From: Methylocystis sp. H62
GTDB taxonomy: Bacteria > Pseudomonadota > Alphaproteobacteria > Rhizobiales > Beijerinckiaceae
Direction: 5' to 3'
DNA: 48,618 nt
Assembly (NCBI RefSeq): GCF_015709515.1
Contig: NZ_JADNQZ010000039.1
Coordinates: 1 to 48,618 of the forward strand
How positions within the stretch are numbered: the first letter of the stretch is position 1; each line of letters opens with the position of its first letter. Of this stretch, positions 1 through 9,479 are shown piece by piece. The notes beneath the pieces were generated by a model. It had not been told where the DNA came from. It worked only from the letters and a program-made list of their open reading frames with translations, and did not search any database. A program made the translations under genes and the position numbers.

Positions 1-2
1 CG

Positions 3-422
3 AGCCCATTTGGGGACCATTGGGACGCCGCCAAAATCGGAGAGGAGCTTGTCAATCGTCACTTGCGGGGCGAGCCGACGCCGCTAGCATCCCCTATTGC
101 GATGATGCGGCTTTTGCTGATCTTAAATCGCCCGCAGACGACGCAGCCCCCCGAAGGCTACAATAAGAGCTGGTTGCTCAACGAGATCGTTCCAGGATTT
201 GACGCCGAAGCATTACGCATAGCGCCGTCCATCAGCAAAGGCGCAAACGCTATGGTGCCGCTCTATTTACGCATCGCGCTACTCGCCGGTCTCGCAGTCG
301 CCGCGAAAAACGCGGCGGATACGATTCAGCGCCTGCGCCCCTTCTGTCGCCCCGTCTATCGAAAGCGATTCGACGAGCTCGCCTACGCCGCGCTCGGGAT
401 GCCGCTGGAGTTCTCAATTTAA
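3..422 (+). CDS. Unrecognised protein, C-terminal part (open at left edge)
   Basis: The frame is open from the window edge to a stop at 420-422, so this is probably the C-terminal ~139 residues of a longer gene. An internal TTG at 63 could be a start but has no clear ribosome binding site. The middle has a short hydrophobic stretch (LRIALLAGLAVAA) and an Arg/Phe-rich tail. I do not recognise the family. It ends just before an IS630 remnant on the other strand, so it may itself be truncated or shifted. Confidence 0.4.
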   Translation, partial: SPFGDHWDAAKIGEELVNRHLRGEPTPLASPIAMMRLLLILNRPQTTQPPEGYNKSWLLNEIVPGFDAEALRIAPSISKGANAMVPLYLRIALLAGLAVAAKNAADTIQRLRPFCRPVYRKRFDELAYAALGMPLEFSI

Positions 423-504
423 GCGTCAAAGCTCGAAAATGCGCGCCGAAATTCTCAAATATGATGTCAACGCGCCGCGCGAACAGGGATTTTCTAATCA
501 AAGG

Positions 505-1057
505 ATGTATCCTGACAACGTCCTCCATCGCCGCGACGAAGCTGGCGTCGGCCTGCGGGGGAATCACCCACTGCTGCTTGCGATGGGGTTTGAGAATGTT
601 TTTTTAAGACACGACCGATCGTGCTGTCGCTCGCCGTCTCGACGATTTCGAGCTCGACGACTTTCTTTTCCAGCAGCCGCAACGTCCAGCGCGCATAGCC
701 TTTCGGCGGCGTCGAGCAGGACAGGGCGATCAGCCTGGCTTCCTTCTCGCCGTCAAAAATCCGCGGCACGGAGGGACGCGTGTGCGGCTTGCGCGTCAAG
801 ACCGCGGCGAAGCCCTCCTCTATGAGCTGCTTGCGCACCCGATAGACCATCGACGCGCTCGTCTCCAATTGTTCGATGATCTCGCCGTCGCTCAAGCCTT
901 CGCCCGCCTCGGAAACGTCCGCCTTCAGCAAAATTTGAGCCTTTATCAGCGTCTTCGCCCCATACTTGCCCTTGCGCAGCATGGCTTCCAGATGCGCCCG
1001 CTCCTCGCCGCTCAAGCGCACCACATACCGCTTCACGCCGACTGCTTCCCGCGCCAT
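505..1057 (-). pseudogene. IS630-family transposase remnant
   Basis: The N-terminal part is a typical IS630 transposase: a helix-turn-helix region (GLSDGEIIEQLETSASMVYRVRKQL) followed by GYARWTLRLL and VVELEIVETASDSTIGRVLKK. At a run of seven A on the minus strand (599-605) the frame changes by +1. Homology then continues in another frame (WVIPPQADASFVAAMEDVV) and ends near position 510, before the catalytic DDE core is complete. The element is therefore frameshifted and truncated. Some IS630 elements use translational frameshifting, but the lost C-terminus rules out an active copy here. Confidence 0.85.
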
Positions 1058-1160
1058 CTTCGCCTCCTGAAGGTCGAATCAATGGCAGTAGCGAATCAGG
1101 GATAGCCAGCCGGGGGAAGCGCCCTATTCAAATTCGCTGAAGCGACCCACTAGCAGGACC

Positions 1161-1228
1161 GGTACACTTTTGCGCCGCCGTAAAAATAACAGAGCAAAGC
1201 CGGTTTAGTGGTACACTTTGCGTCCGCC
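1161..1228. repeat. Two imperfect 19-bp direct repeats, possible IS21-type end
   Basis: The sequence GGTACACTTTTGCGCCGCC at 1161-1179 recurs as GGTACACTTTGCGTCCGCC at 1210-1228, with starts 49 bp apart. Spaced repeats of this kind resemble the multiple terminal repeats of IS21-family elements, but no IS21 gene is nearby. The rest of 1100-1368 shows no credible gene. Confidence 0.4.
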
Positions 1229-1368
1229 ATTTAGAGCTGTAGGACCTTGCCACGCGACGATTATTTGCTCGTTCGCCGTCAGCACAAGTCGATAAAGGTC
1301 TGCATCGGCATCTTTCGTGAAACATCAGCGGCCTTGATGCGTAAACCACTGATTATAGGTACAAAACT

Positions 1369-2745
1369 CTATGGAGCGTAACCGAACGCTTGGTTGAGCC
1401 GCGAGATTGCGACGCCAACGTTGATCGCGGCGTTCGCCTGCATACGCTGGGCCTCGAGTTGGATCTGCCGCACGCGATAGAGGTCGAACGCGCTTACCTC
1501 GCCAATTCGATATGATTTGCGCGACAGTTCGAATTGTTCATCGGCGACTGAGAGTCGGTTGTTGGCGATTTCAGCGGCGCGCCGCGTAGCAGCGAGCATC
1601 ACGCGCGCCGCCTTTATCTCCGCCGTTACGACGCGCTTGGCGCGATCATATTCGGCCCGGGCGCGATCCATTTCGGCTCGCGCTTCTGCGCGTCTCGGCG
1701 CATTGCGACCAGGTGTTGGCAATGGAATGCGAATGCGAACGCCAATAGTGGTCGAATCCGTGCGTTGGTTCGAGACGATTTGCGAAGGGTCGGTCGAATA
1801 CTGATTGTTGTATTCGCGCCGTCCGAACACGCCGATATCGGGACTGGCGATGGGTGTCGCGTCGACGAGCCGCAGCTGGGCTTCAGCTCGTACGAGCGCT
1901 GCCCGCGGCGTTCGCAAAGCTGGATGATCTTCTATATCAGTTGCGGGACGCACCGATTCGAGCGTGCCCTCCGGGGGCGCGCCGCCAGTCAGCGCCATGT
2001 AGTTCACCCGAGCAACCTTCATGGCGCCTTCCGCCTGGGCGAGCTCCGTTTCGGCGGCGAGTGTCTCGTTCGTCGCGAGCAGCGCGTCGCTCTGGGCGGC
2101 GTCGCCGAGTTCGACGCGGCGGGTCATATCCCGGCCGATATCATGGGCTGTCATCACGCGCGTCCGGGCAACGGCGACATTTCGCGCCGCGCGACTCGCA
2201 TTCCACCAGGCGTCACGCAATAGGCCCGCGACATCCAGCCGACGTAACGCGAAGCGTTGCTCAACTTCGCGAATCCCGGTCGTCACCGTCGCCTCAAAGG
2301 CGTCGCGCTGCCCCGGCAGCCATAGGGGCATGCCGGCTTCCATTTCCAGTTCATTGTAGTTGCGTAAGTTTCCGGATAGCGCACTACGCTGCGAGCCGCC
2401 GACATATGGCGATCCTGGCGTGATCGAATTCGCGGTGGCGTAGCGCGCGGAGATCGCGCGATATTGCGCTTCAAGCGACTTGCTTTGCGCATCGATAGCG
2501 ACGGCCATGTCGAGATGTTGGGCTAGCACTTGATTGGATGCAGGCTTGCGGACGCGCGGCCTCTTGTCGACACGTAACGACTTGGCGCGTTTGACCCGGA
2601 CCTTCTTCTTGCCCTCGAAAAGGACTTCAACGCGCAGCATTTCTTGTGCTGGCATTAATGGGGGTGTCGCCTTAGTTTCGGCGCGTAACGCGGAAGACGT
2701 ATAGGCGAGAAATATTGCCGCGACAAGGATCAACCAAGAGCTCAT
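1369..2745 (-). CDS. TolC-like outer-membrane channel of heavy-metal RND efflux system
   Basis: This 458-aa protein has an N-terminal signal peptide (MSSWLILVAAIFLAYTSSALRA) and long alpha-helical segments typical of the outer membrane efflux protein family (CzcC/CusC/TolC). The C-terminal half contains the usual heptad-rich region (AEARAEMDRARAEYDRAKR) and ends in a short aromatic tail. The basic, Lys/Arg-rich segment at about residues 45-70 is unusual. Its ATG overlaps the RND pump stop codon by four bases (ATGA on the minus strand), so it is translationally coupled as the last gene of a membrane fusion protein-pump-channel operon. It would form the exit duct across the outer membrane. Confidence 0.9.
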   Translation of the reverse strand: MSSWLILVAAIFLAYTSSALRAETKATPPLMPAQEMLRVEVLFEGKKKVRVKRAKSLRVDKRPRVRKPASNQVLAQHLDMAVAIDAQSKSLEAQYRAISARYATANSITPGSPYVGGSQRSALSGNLRNYNELEMEAGMPLWLPGQRDAFEATVTTGIREVEQRFALRRLDVAGLLRDAWWNASRAARNVAVARTRVMTAHDIGRDMTRRVELGDAAQSDALLATNETLAAETELAQAEGAMKVARVNYMALTGGAPPEGTLESVRPATDIEDHPALRTPRAALVRAEAQLRLVDATPIASPDIGVFGRREYNNQYSTDPSQIVSNQRTDSTTIGVRIRIPLPTPGRNAPRRAEARAEMDRARAEYDRAKRVVTAEIKAARVMLAATRRAAEIANNRLSVADEQFELSRKSYRIGEVSAFDLYRVRQIQLEAQRMQANAAINVGVAISRLNQAFGYAP

Positions 2746-5700
2746 AAACGCGCGTCCTCGCGCCAGCGAGCCGTTGGCGATCGAGTTCCACGGGCGCTCA
2801 GCTTCTGGCGTAGAAAAAGACTAAGATTAGCGGAGCGATCGTAAAGAATCGGCAGCAGCACGAGCGTCAGCACGGTCGCTGAAATCAGTCCGCCGATGAC
2901 CACGACCGCGAGGGGCCGCTGGATCTCGGCGCCCGGCCCATGTGCAAACAAAAAGGGTATTAGACCGAAGGCTGCAATGGCCGCGGTGAGCATCACCGGC
3001 CGCATGCGCCGGCGCGCGCCCTCGACGACAGCTTCGCGCGTCGTGCGCGTGCCTTCCGCGACTAGCTTGTTAATGTACGAGATCAGCACAACGCCGTTGA
3101 GCACGGCGATGCCGATAAGGGCAATGAAACCGACAGACGACGGCACAGACATGAATTCTCCCGAAAGCCACAGGGCCAGAATGCCTCCAATCGCCGCAAA
3201 GGGCACATTGCAAAATACCAGCGTCGCCTGCAGCATCGAACTGAAGGTCAGATAGAGCAGGAGAAAGATCAACGCCAGCGCGATGGGCACGACGATGGCA
3301 AGACGCGCTGAGGCGCGCTGTTGGTTCTCAAACTGCCCGCCCCATTGGTAACGATAGCCCGGCGGCGTCTTCACATTTTGCCCGACCGCCTTTTTCGCCT
3401 CGTCAACGAAGCCGACGAGATCACGTTCCGACACGTTGGCGAGCACAGTCGCGAATCGGCGACCTTGTTCACGAATCACTTGGATGGGGCCGTCCTCCGC
3501 CTGCACCTGGGCAATTTGCGACAGTTCGACAACTTTTCCTTCCGAAGACACCACCGGCAGCCGCGCGAAGTCCACCGAAGAGCGGCGCGAAGTTTCGGAT
3601 CCACGAATGACAAGCGGCGTGCGTATCGGTCCTTCGAGAACAATGCCAACTTGTTGTCCGTCGACCCAGACGCGCAGCGCATCCTGGATCTCCTCAGCAT
3701 TGAGACCGAAGCGTCCGGCGGCAAGCCGGTCGACGCGCGCGGTGAGATAACGCATGCCATCGTTCTGCAGGCCGAAGACGTCGCGCGCGCCTTTGATCTT
3801 ACGCAGAATCTCCTCCACGTCGCGTGTGAGGCGATTGAGCTCGTTGATGTCGTCACCAAAGATTTTGACAACGACATCGCCGCGCGCGCCGATGATCATC
3901 TCCTGCACGCGCATGTCGATCGGCTGCGAAAAGGCGTAAGAAATGCCTGGCGTGGAGTCGAGCACCGCGCGGATTTCGCCCATCAACCAGGCCATGCCCT
4001 TGCCGCGCCATTCGTTTGGCGGCGCGAGTGAGAGGAAGTTGTCGGTATCGTTGAGTCCGACAGGGTCGATGCCGAGTTCGTCAGCGCCGGCGCGCGCCAT
4101 CATGCCCTTGACTTCGGGCACCCGACTCATGATTTCGCGTTGAATGCGCATGTCGGTCTCGGCGGTTTCTTTGACACTAACCGTTGGATGTTTGCGCACA
4201 GTGATGACTGGCGTTCCCTCGTCCATCACCGGCATGAATGTCTGGCCGATGCGGGAATAGGCGACGCCGGCGACAATAAGGCCGAAGAAGGCGATGGCGG
4301 CGACCCACGACGGCTTCGAGAGCGCGCGCAGGAGCAAGGGCTCGTAGATCGCGGCGATCTTGCGCACGAGCCAGGGCTCGTCGGAATGACCGGGCCTGAG
4401 CAGCGTGGCGCTCAGCGCTGGCACCACGGTTAGCGACAGGACGAGCGCAGAGCCGAGGGCGAATGCGATGGTGAGCGCGACGGGCGAAAACAAACGACCT
4501 TCCAACCCTTCGAGCGAGAGCAACGGAAGGAAGACGGTGACGATGATGATAACGCCAGAGACAAGCGGCGTTGCGACCTCTTTCGTCGCCTCCAGAGTCA
4601 TGAAAATGCGGTCAGAGAGAGTCGCGTCATGCGCATTCGCCATGCGATGCTCGACATTCTCGACGACGACAACGGCGCAGTCGACGAGCAGGCCGATGGC
4701 GATAGCGAGGCCGCCGAGAGACATGATATTGGCGGAGAGGCCCGACAGCCGCATGATGCCGAAGGTCGCGAGCGCGGCGAGCGGCAGGATGACCGAGACG
4801 ACGATCGCCGCGCGCAGATTGCCCAAGAATAGTGCAAGCAGAACCACGACGAGGACGATCGCTTCGAGTAGAACCTTTTGCACCGTCCACACCGCCTTGC
4901 CGATCAGTTCGCTGCGGTCGTAGAAGATTTCGAATCTGGCGCCCTTTGGTAGGGTCGGCTCGAGTTCGGCGAGTTTCGCCTTGACGCCACTTACGACGGT
5001 GCGCGCATCGGCGCCGCGCAGGCCAAGCACGAGGCCCCATACCGCCTCGTCCTCGCCATTGCGGACGACGACGCCGTTGCGCGCCAATGAGCCATAGCGC
5101 ACTTCTGCCACGTCGCCGACACGCACGATGCCGGAGTCGTGCGCCGCGATGACGACCGAGCGAATATCGTCGAGAGAACGTAACCTCCCTTCGGCGCGCA
5201 CCAGCAGCGCCTCCTCGCCGTCCCGTACGCGGCCGGCGCCGTCATTTCTGTTATTGTTTCGAAGGCTCGAATCGAGCATCTTTACTGTAACGCCGCGCGC
5301 CGCCATGGCGGAAGGCGATGGCGCGACTTCGAATGTGCGCACGAAACCGCCAAGTCTATTGAGATCAGCGACGCCAGGCAGGCCGCGGAGGGCGGGACGA
5401 ATCGTCCAGTCGAAAAGCGTGCGCTGTTCCGACGGGGATAAATCACCGCCCACGATTGTGAACATCAGCATCTCGCCGAGCGGCGTCACGATCGGCGCAA
5501 GCCCGCCACTGACGCCATCGGGTAACTGATCCTGGGCTAAGGCAAGCCGCTCATTGACTTGTACGCGCGCCCAATAAATGTCGGTTCCCTCCTCGAATTC
5601 GAAAGTCAGCAACGCCACCGAATAGCGCGTGATGGAGCGCATCCGGACAAGATGAGGAATACCTTTAGCGGCGAGTTCGATCGGCGCTGTGACGCGAGCT

Positions 5701-5885
5701 TCCAGCTCCTCAGGCGTGAGGCCCGGCGCACGCATGGCGACCAGCACCTGTGCTGGAGCGACGTCAGGGAAAGCGTCGATTGGGAGTTTGAAATAGCTGA
5801 CGGCGCCCCAGACCGCGAGTCCGAGCGCGGCGATGAGAACCAGGAGCCGTTGTCCAAGCGCAAGGCGGATCAGTTTTTCGAGCAT
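2742..5885 (-). CDS. Heavy-metal RND efflux pump, CzcA/CusA family
   Basis: This 1047-aa inner-membrane proton antiporter has the normal length for the HME-RND family. The fourth transmembrane helix carries the proton-relay residues D402 and E409 in AIGLLVDCAVVVVEN. The periplasmic part contains DIYWARVQVNERL and GLPGVADLNRLGGFVR, typical of the family. Of the three methionines that bind Cu(I)/Ag(I) in E. coli CusA, only the last has a counterpart (QPIDM); the first two positions read VITVRKH and PVGLND. The substrate is therefore more likely a divalent cation (Co, Ni, Zn or Cd) than copper. It lies 10 nt after the fusion-protein gene and overlaps the channel gene. Confidence 0.92.
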   Translation of the reverse strand: MLEKLIRLALGQRLLVLIAALGLAVWGAVSYFKLPIDAFPDVAPAQVLVAMRAPGLTPEELEARVTAPIELAAKGIPHLVRMRSITRYSVALLTFEFEEGTDIYWARVQVNERLALAQDQLPDGVSGGLAPIVTPLGEMLMFTIVGGDLSPSEQRTLFDWTIRPALRGLPGVADLNRLGGFVRTFEVAPSPSAMAARGVTVKMLDSSLRNNNRNDGAGRVRDGEEALLVRAEGRLRSLDDIRSVVIAAHDSGIVRVGDVAEVRYGSLARNGVVVRNGEDEAVWGLVLGLRGADARTVVSGVKAKLAELEPTLPKGARFEIFYDRSELIGKAVWTVQKVLLEAIVLVVVLLALFLGNLRAAIVVSVILPLAALATFGIMRLSGLSANIMSLGGLAIAIGLLVDCAVVVVENVEHRMANAHDATLSDRIFMTLEATKEVATPLVSGVIIIVTVFLPLLSLEGLEGRLFSPVALTIAFALGSALVLSLTVVPALSATLLRPGHSDEPWLVRKIAAIYEPLLLRALSKPSWVAAIAFFGLIVAGVAYSRIGQTFMPVMDEGTPVITVRKHPTVSVKETAETDMRIQREIMSRVPEVKGMMARAGADELGIDPVGLNDTDNFLSLAPPNEWRGKGMAWLMGEIRAVLDSTPGISYAFSQPIDMRVQEMIIGARGDVVVKIFGDDINELNRLTRDVEEILRKIKGARDVFGLQNDGMRYLTARVDRLAAGRFGLNAEEIQDALRVWVDGQQVGIVLEGPIRTPLVIRGSETSRRSSVDFARLPVVSSEGKVVELSQIAQVQAEDGPIQVIREQGRRFATVLANVSERDLVGFVDEAKKAVGQNVKTPPGYRYQWGGQFENQQRASARLAIVVPIALALIFLLLYLTFSSMLQATLVFCNVPFAAIGGILALWLSGEFMSVPSSVGFIALIGIAVLNGVVLISYINKLVAEGTRTTREAVVEGARRRMRPVMLTAAIAAFGLIPFLFAHGPGAEIQRPLAVVVIGGLISATVLTLVLLPILYDRSANLSLFLRQKLSARGTRSPTARWREDARL

Positions 5886-5895
5886 TGTTTCCTGA

Positions 5896-7029
5896 TTACT
5901 TCGCGGCCGCGGCGAGTTCCGCCAGCAGGGTCAATAGACCGCCTGTCGCGACGCGTTCTTCAGCTTTCAAAGACCCCTGCACGGAGGCGAATTGCGGCGT
6001 TTCGGAAACAAGGGTCACGGGTCGTGCGACGAAACCGTCCGCTGTACGCACGAACACCCAATTGTGATTCTGGTGGCTGACGACCGCATCCGCTGGAACA
6101 CGCCATTGAGTGCGTGAATTGCCATTGATGTGTAGGATTGCTTGCACAGCCTGGCCAGGGCGCAGCGGGCGGCGACCAGGACGAAATTCGGCTACGGCAT
6201 TTACCGATTGCGTGGGAGTATCGACTGAGCGGCCAATTCGAATGAGTTTGCCGTCGAGGCCGGCGATCGGCAGGTGCACACGGTCGACACTTTCAAGTGC
6301 TGCAGCGCGAATAATCGGTATTTGCAAATTAACCCAAATCGGATCAAGGCACGCGATCGTAACAAGGGGCGTCGAGGCTTGAACGCGCTCGCCCGTTTTG
6401 CCATGGCGCTGCAGAATGGTGCCGGCAATCGGCGCGCGCACTTGGAGGGAACTCGCGAGTGTTCGTTCGCGCTGCAATGAGGCGACGTCCTCGTCTGACA
6501 TTCCGACGAGCGACAATATTTGCTTACGTTCCTCTAGCGCTGAGCGCGCCTGGATAGCTTCGGCTCGTGTGACGATTAGACGTCGCTCCGCAATGATATG
6601 TTCTTTGAACAGTTGTTCGTCGCGCCGCAGTTTCTCGGCTGCTAGATTCGCAGCTGAAAGCGCATGGAGAAAGCTTCTCTGCGCTTCGATCAGGTCCCAA
6701 GATTTCAGCGTGGCGATAGGCGCGCCCTGCTTCACATCTTCGTCAGGTACGACAAGCAATGTTTCGACGAGGCCTGCAGCCGGCGCAGCGACAACACGCA
6801 TTTGCTGCGGGGGGACGGTGACGACCCCCGGCACGACTAGTTCGCCCAAACTCGACTCATGCACTACTAGCTGAGTCTCGATCCCACCCGCACGGATCTG
6901 CGCTTCGTTGAACTGAAGAACGACTTCGTGACCTGCGCCAGCGTTCGTTTCCGAACTCGCCCGGACGGGAATGGCCATTGTAAGGGCCAGGAGCAAGCGC
7001 TGAGCGCCAAGGTATCGGGCGTGATGCAT
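5896..7029 (-). CDS. Periplasmic membrane fusion protein of RND efflux system
   Basis: This 377-aa HlyD/CzcB-type adaptor is the first gene of the operon. It has an N-terminal hydrophobic export segment, a split lipoyl/barrel-sandwich domain (VVAAPAAGLVETLLVVPDEDVKQG and VRAPIAGTILQRHGKTGERV) flanking a helical hairpin, and a beta-barrel domain (DPIWVNLQIP). No heavy-metal-binding domain (YHS/HMBD) is visible, unlike the CusB at 42.0 kb. A ribosome binding site (AGAAGG) lies 4 nt before the ATG. It joins the pump to the outer-membrane channel. Confidence 0.9.
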   Translation of the reverse strand: MHHARYLGAQRLLLALTMAIPVRASSETNAGAGHEVVLQFNEAQIRAGGIETQLVVHESSLGELVVPGVVTVPPQQMRVVAAPAAGLVETLLVVPDEDVKQGAPIATLKSWDLIEAQRSFLHALSAANLAAEKLRRDEQLFKEHIIAERRLIVTRAEAIQARSALEERKQILSLVGMSDEDVASLQRERTLASSLQVRAPIAGTILQRHGKTGERVQASTPLVTIACLDPIWVNLQIPIIRAAALESVDRVHLPIAGLDGKLIRIGRSVDTPTQSVNAVAEFRPGRRPLRPGQAVQAILHINGNSRTQWRVPADAVVSHQNHNWVFVRTADGFVARPVTLVSETPQFASVQGSLKAEERVATGGLLTLLAELAAAAK

Positions 7030-7433
7030 TAGACCTTCTGGGGAATTAACGGATTCTGGCCATTAGGGGCAGCGAGCTGCGGCGTGTTCCGAGGGAGGTT
7101 GATTGCTGCTTACTGCATCATTCTCGATGCCAGCATGTCGGCTCGGGAGTTGCGTTATTGTCCGTTCCAGGAACGTCGGCGGATAGCGTGCGCATGCGCC
7201 ATGATGACGCGTCCAACTAAGCGATTCGCTTAATTACGTCGATCAACCGTGGCGTCGAAGCTGCTGTGCGCATAGGGCTTTCACCTTATTGGGTCTGCTG
7301 TCCACATGTTCAACTCAATTGCGTCGTGCTTGGGCTCCACCGTCTGGATTGAGCCCCAAGAGTGACCGTTGCATTCATTTTTCGCAAACGCAAAATTGTT
7401 GAAAATAGAACAAAAGAAATTTATATGTAAAAT
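7030..7433. promoter_or_regulatory. Divergent intergenic region between RND operon and LysR gene
   Basis: This 404-bp region separates the efflux operon (minus) from the LysR gene (plus), the classic arrangement for LysR autoregulation and control of the divergent target. Just upstream of the LysR start it becomes AT-rich and contains an inverted repeat, TTGTT (7396-7400) and AACAA (7409-7413), which could be part of a LysR box. No ORF of substance is seen. Confidence 0.4.
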
Positions 7434-8405
7434 ATGGACGTCAATCTAGCGAAGACCTTCTTGGAAGTGGTTGCGAGTGGAAGCTTCATTGCTGCTGCGG
7501 ATCGTCTACACCTGACGCAAGCAGCGGTGAGCGCCAGAATTCGAACTCTAGAAAGTCAGCTCAAGCGACCACTCTTCGTTCGCAATAAAGCGGGCGCGCG
7601 TCTGACGTCGGCGGGCGAACGCTTCGCGCGCTACGCGACGACGATGGTTCAGTTATGGGAGGGCGCTTGTCGACAAGTGGCTCTGCCCGTGGGGCGAGCG
7701 AGTGGTTTCAGCATAGGTGGAGAATTCAGTCTCTGGTATCCGCTCCTAGCAGATTGGCTCATATGGATGCATGCGGAATCGTATGAAACAGCGATAACAG
7801 CGGACGTTGACACCCCTGCGCGACTTCTCGAGCGCGTGCAGGAGGGCTCGCTTGACCTCGCCGTTCTCCATAATCCGCCGCAACGGTCTGATCTTGTCTG
7901 CGAACTGCTCATTGAAGAGAAATTGATTCAGGTAACAACCGACCCAAAGGGTAGAATCGATCCAAATGAGTATGTTTTCGTCGATTGGGGGCCAGAATTC
8001 GCTGTCAATCACCAGGCCGCTTTTCCCAAGCTGAGCATTGCGCCCTTGTCAATATCGCTGGGTCCGCTCGCGTTGACCTTTATACTGAGCGTCGGCGGAG
8101 CGGGGTATTTTCGTATTGGCGGTGCGCAGCCATTTTTGGCCGACGGACGGTTGCATCGTGTAAGTCGAGCTCCTGAGTTCTCATATTCCACGTACGCCAT
8201 CTACGCCACGGGGCGCGAGGATGATGTCATGCAACGCGTCCTTAAGGGATTACGGTTGGTGGCGTCAGGTCACGAGAGGGCGGGAATACCGCCGGCGATC
8301 GGTGCGAGAGCGTTGTCGCGAAATTTATCGCAACGATCTCCGTCGAAGAAACGGAGAAAGTCAGCAAGAGGTACTGGTAGCGCAATCGTCGCTCAGAACG
8401 ACTAG
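7434..8405 (+). CDS. LysR-family transcriptional regulator
   Basis: This 323-aa protein has an N-terminal winged helix (residues about 3-62: FLEVVASGSFIAAADRLHLT then AAVSARIRTLESQL) and a C-terminal substrate-binding domain, the standard LysR layout. The last ~40 residues (after VLKGLRLVASG) are Arg/Ser-rich and look like an extension. The gene stops about 20 bp before an IS110 fragment. Its divergent position suggests it controls the metal-efflux operon, though LysR proteins are not the usual regulators of CzcCBA-type systems. The effector cannot be told from sequence. Confidence 0.88.
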   Translation: MDVNLAKTFLEVVASGSFIAAADRLHLTQAAVSARIRTLESQLKRPLFVRNKAGARLTSAGERFARYATTMVQLWEGACRQVALPVGRASGFSIGGEFSLWYPLLADWLIWMHAESYETAITADVDTPARLLERVQEGSLDLAVLHNPPQRSDLVCELLIEEKLIQVTTDPKGRIDPNEYVFVDWGPEFAVNHQAAFPKLSIAPLSISLGPLALTFILSVGGAGYFRIGGAQPFLADGRLHRVSRAPEFSYSTYAIYATGREDDVMQRVLKGLRLVASGHERAGIPPAIGARALSRNLSQRSPSKKRRKSARGTGSAIVAQND

Positions 8406-8427
8406 CACGCTGTTGAAACGGCTCTGA

Positions 8428-8541
8428 TGGGGTGGACGCCCCCCGACGGCCTCGATGTGCCAGAGTGGAGGTGTTGAATCTCACTCGAGGGAGGCGTCCA
8501 TGAAAAAAGTTAGCACTATCGGATTGGATTTGGGGAAGCCA
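8428..8541 (+). mobile_element. IS110-family left-end remnant
   Basis: A non-coding IS leader is followed at 8500 by ATG and MKKVSTIGLDLGK, the characteristic opening of IS110-family DEDD transposases, with GGGAGG just upstream. Similarity stops after about 13 codons and the frame terminates at 8551-8553. The rest of the element is missing, and the junction abuts the truncated end of the neighbouring membrane-protein gene. Confidence 0.75.
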
Positions 8542-9000
8542 GCCGCGCGCTAATTGCGCCTGCACCCAATTGCGCTGACGACGTCGAATGAATGCGCCGA
8601 CGCCCACGCCAACCAGGCTGGCGGCCATACCAGCGCCAATGCCCGCAACGATCGCCTCGGCGAAACTGCCGTAGATGGTCCAAACGGCGATCGCGCCAGC
8701 AATGGCGCCAACATAGAAGAGCAGGCCGATGAGCGCAGCTTTGCCTTCATTAAGCGACTCGGCTTCGATGTAGGAAATGCGAGGAGCTTCATCGCTGTCC
8801 TCGATCTCGACCGAGCGTTTCGATCCAATCTTTTCGCGCGTCTTCGCGTCTTCGGTGAGCAGGCTGATTTCGGATCGATCGAATCCATGAGTCATCAAAT
8901 AGTCAATGGCGGACTGCAGCTTATCAAGCGAGTCGAACAGGCCTACGGCTTCGGAAAATTCGCGAGACTGTTCGAGCGCAGTCGTTTCATTCGATTCCAT
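8537..9000 (-). pseudogene. Two-TM stress-type membrane protein, 3' end lost at IS110 junction
   Basis: From the start at 9000 (SD GGGAGGA 5 nt upstream) the frame encodes an N-terminal alpha/beta domain (EAVGLFDSLDKLQSAIDYLMTHGFDRSEISLL), an acidic linker and two glycine-rich hydrophobic helices (ALIGLLFYVGAIAGAIAVW; AIVAGIGAGMAASLVGVGVG). This is a small membrane protein common in Rhizobiales. Similarity ends at QAQLARG, where the frame enters the IS110 fragment and runs on as nonsense to 8242. Relatives usually continue with a conserved C-terminal segment, so the gene was probably cut by the IS. Confidence 0.7.
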
Positions 9001-9479
9001 GGAGTTCCTCCCGAAGCTCATTACTCTTGAATCGAAGCCGGCCTCTGTGTGCGCCCTTGCCCATCTGAGCGGTCATTTGCCCTGTGATCGGCGTATCAAA
9101 TATCAGCATGCCCCCGCTTGAAGCCTTCGACAAGGCCAAGCGCTAACGGAGCCCCGGAGAAAAGCTCTTCCCAGGACAGATGCTGCATGAAGCGTCCGCA
9201 CATAGGCGGGACGATAGCGCCAAGGCCACGCAAAACCAAAAAAGCCTCGCGAGCGCACGTCCGCACGGCGGCTGAGCAGCTGGATCCCGGCTGAAGTTGA
9301 AAAAAGGCCCGCGGCCGTGAACCGCGGGCAAAGGAGATTGGAGCGTCGCGATGAAGGCGACGCCGGCCAAATTGCGCCGAGGCGCGCTGAGGCAAGCGTG
9401 GCAGTCAGATCATAAGGGTCACGCTTGGCCATTGATGGCGCGACCCCACGCAATGCGCGCATAGGAGCGCATATGCTGA
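9001..9479. other. No credible gene; intergenic debris
   Basis: About 480 bp between the truncated membrane-protein gene and the tniB relic. Short overlapping ORFs on the minus strand are Cys/Arg-rich and look non-coding. The only structure I see is the hairpin at 9307-9329. Confidence 0.5.
9307..9329. terminator. Perfect 8-bp GC hairpin, possible terminator
   Basis: GCCCGCGG (9307-9314), a 7-nt loop (CCGTGAA) and CCGCGGGC (9322-9329) form a perfect stem. On the minus strand it is followed by CC then a run of T (9301-9305 read as TTTTT), so it fits an intrinsic terminator for minus-strand transcription. Confidence 0.5.

Noticed and set aside
1128-1349. 73-aa minus-strand ORF
   Set aside because: It covers the IS21-like repeats and has a composition rich in Arg/Cys/Ser typical of non-coding frames.
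3321-4031. Long plus-strand ORF opposite the RND pump (and similar ones opposite the NO reductase, MFS and copper-propeller genes)
   Set aside because: Antisense shadow of a well-supported conserved gene in GC-rich DNA; no ribosome site or domain.
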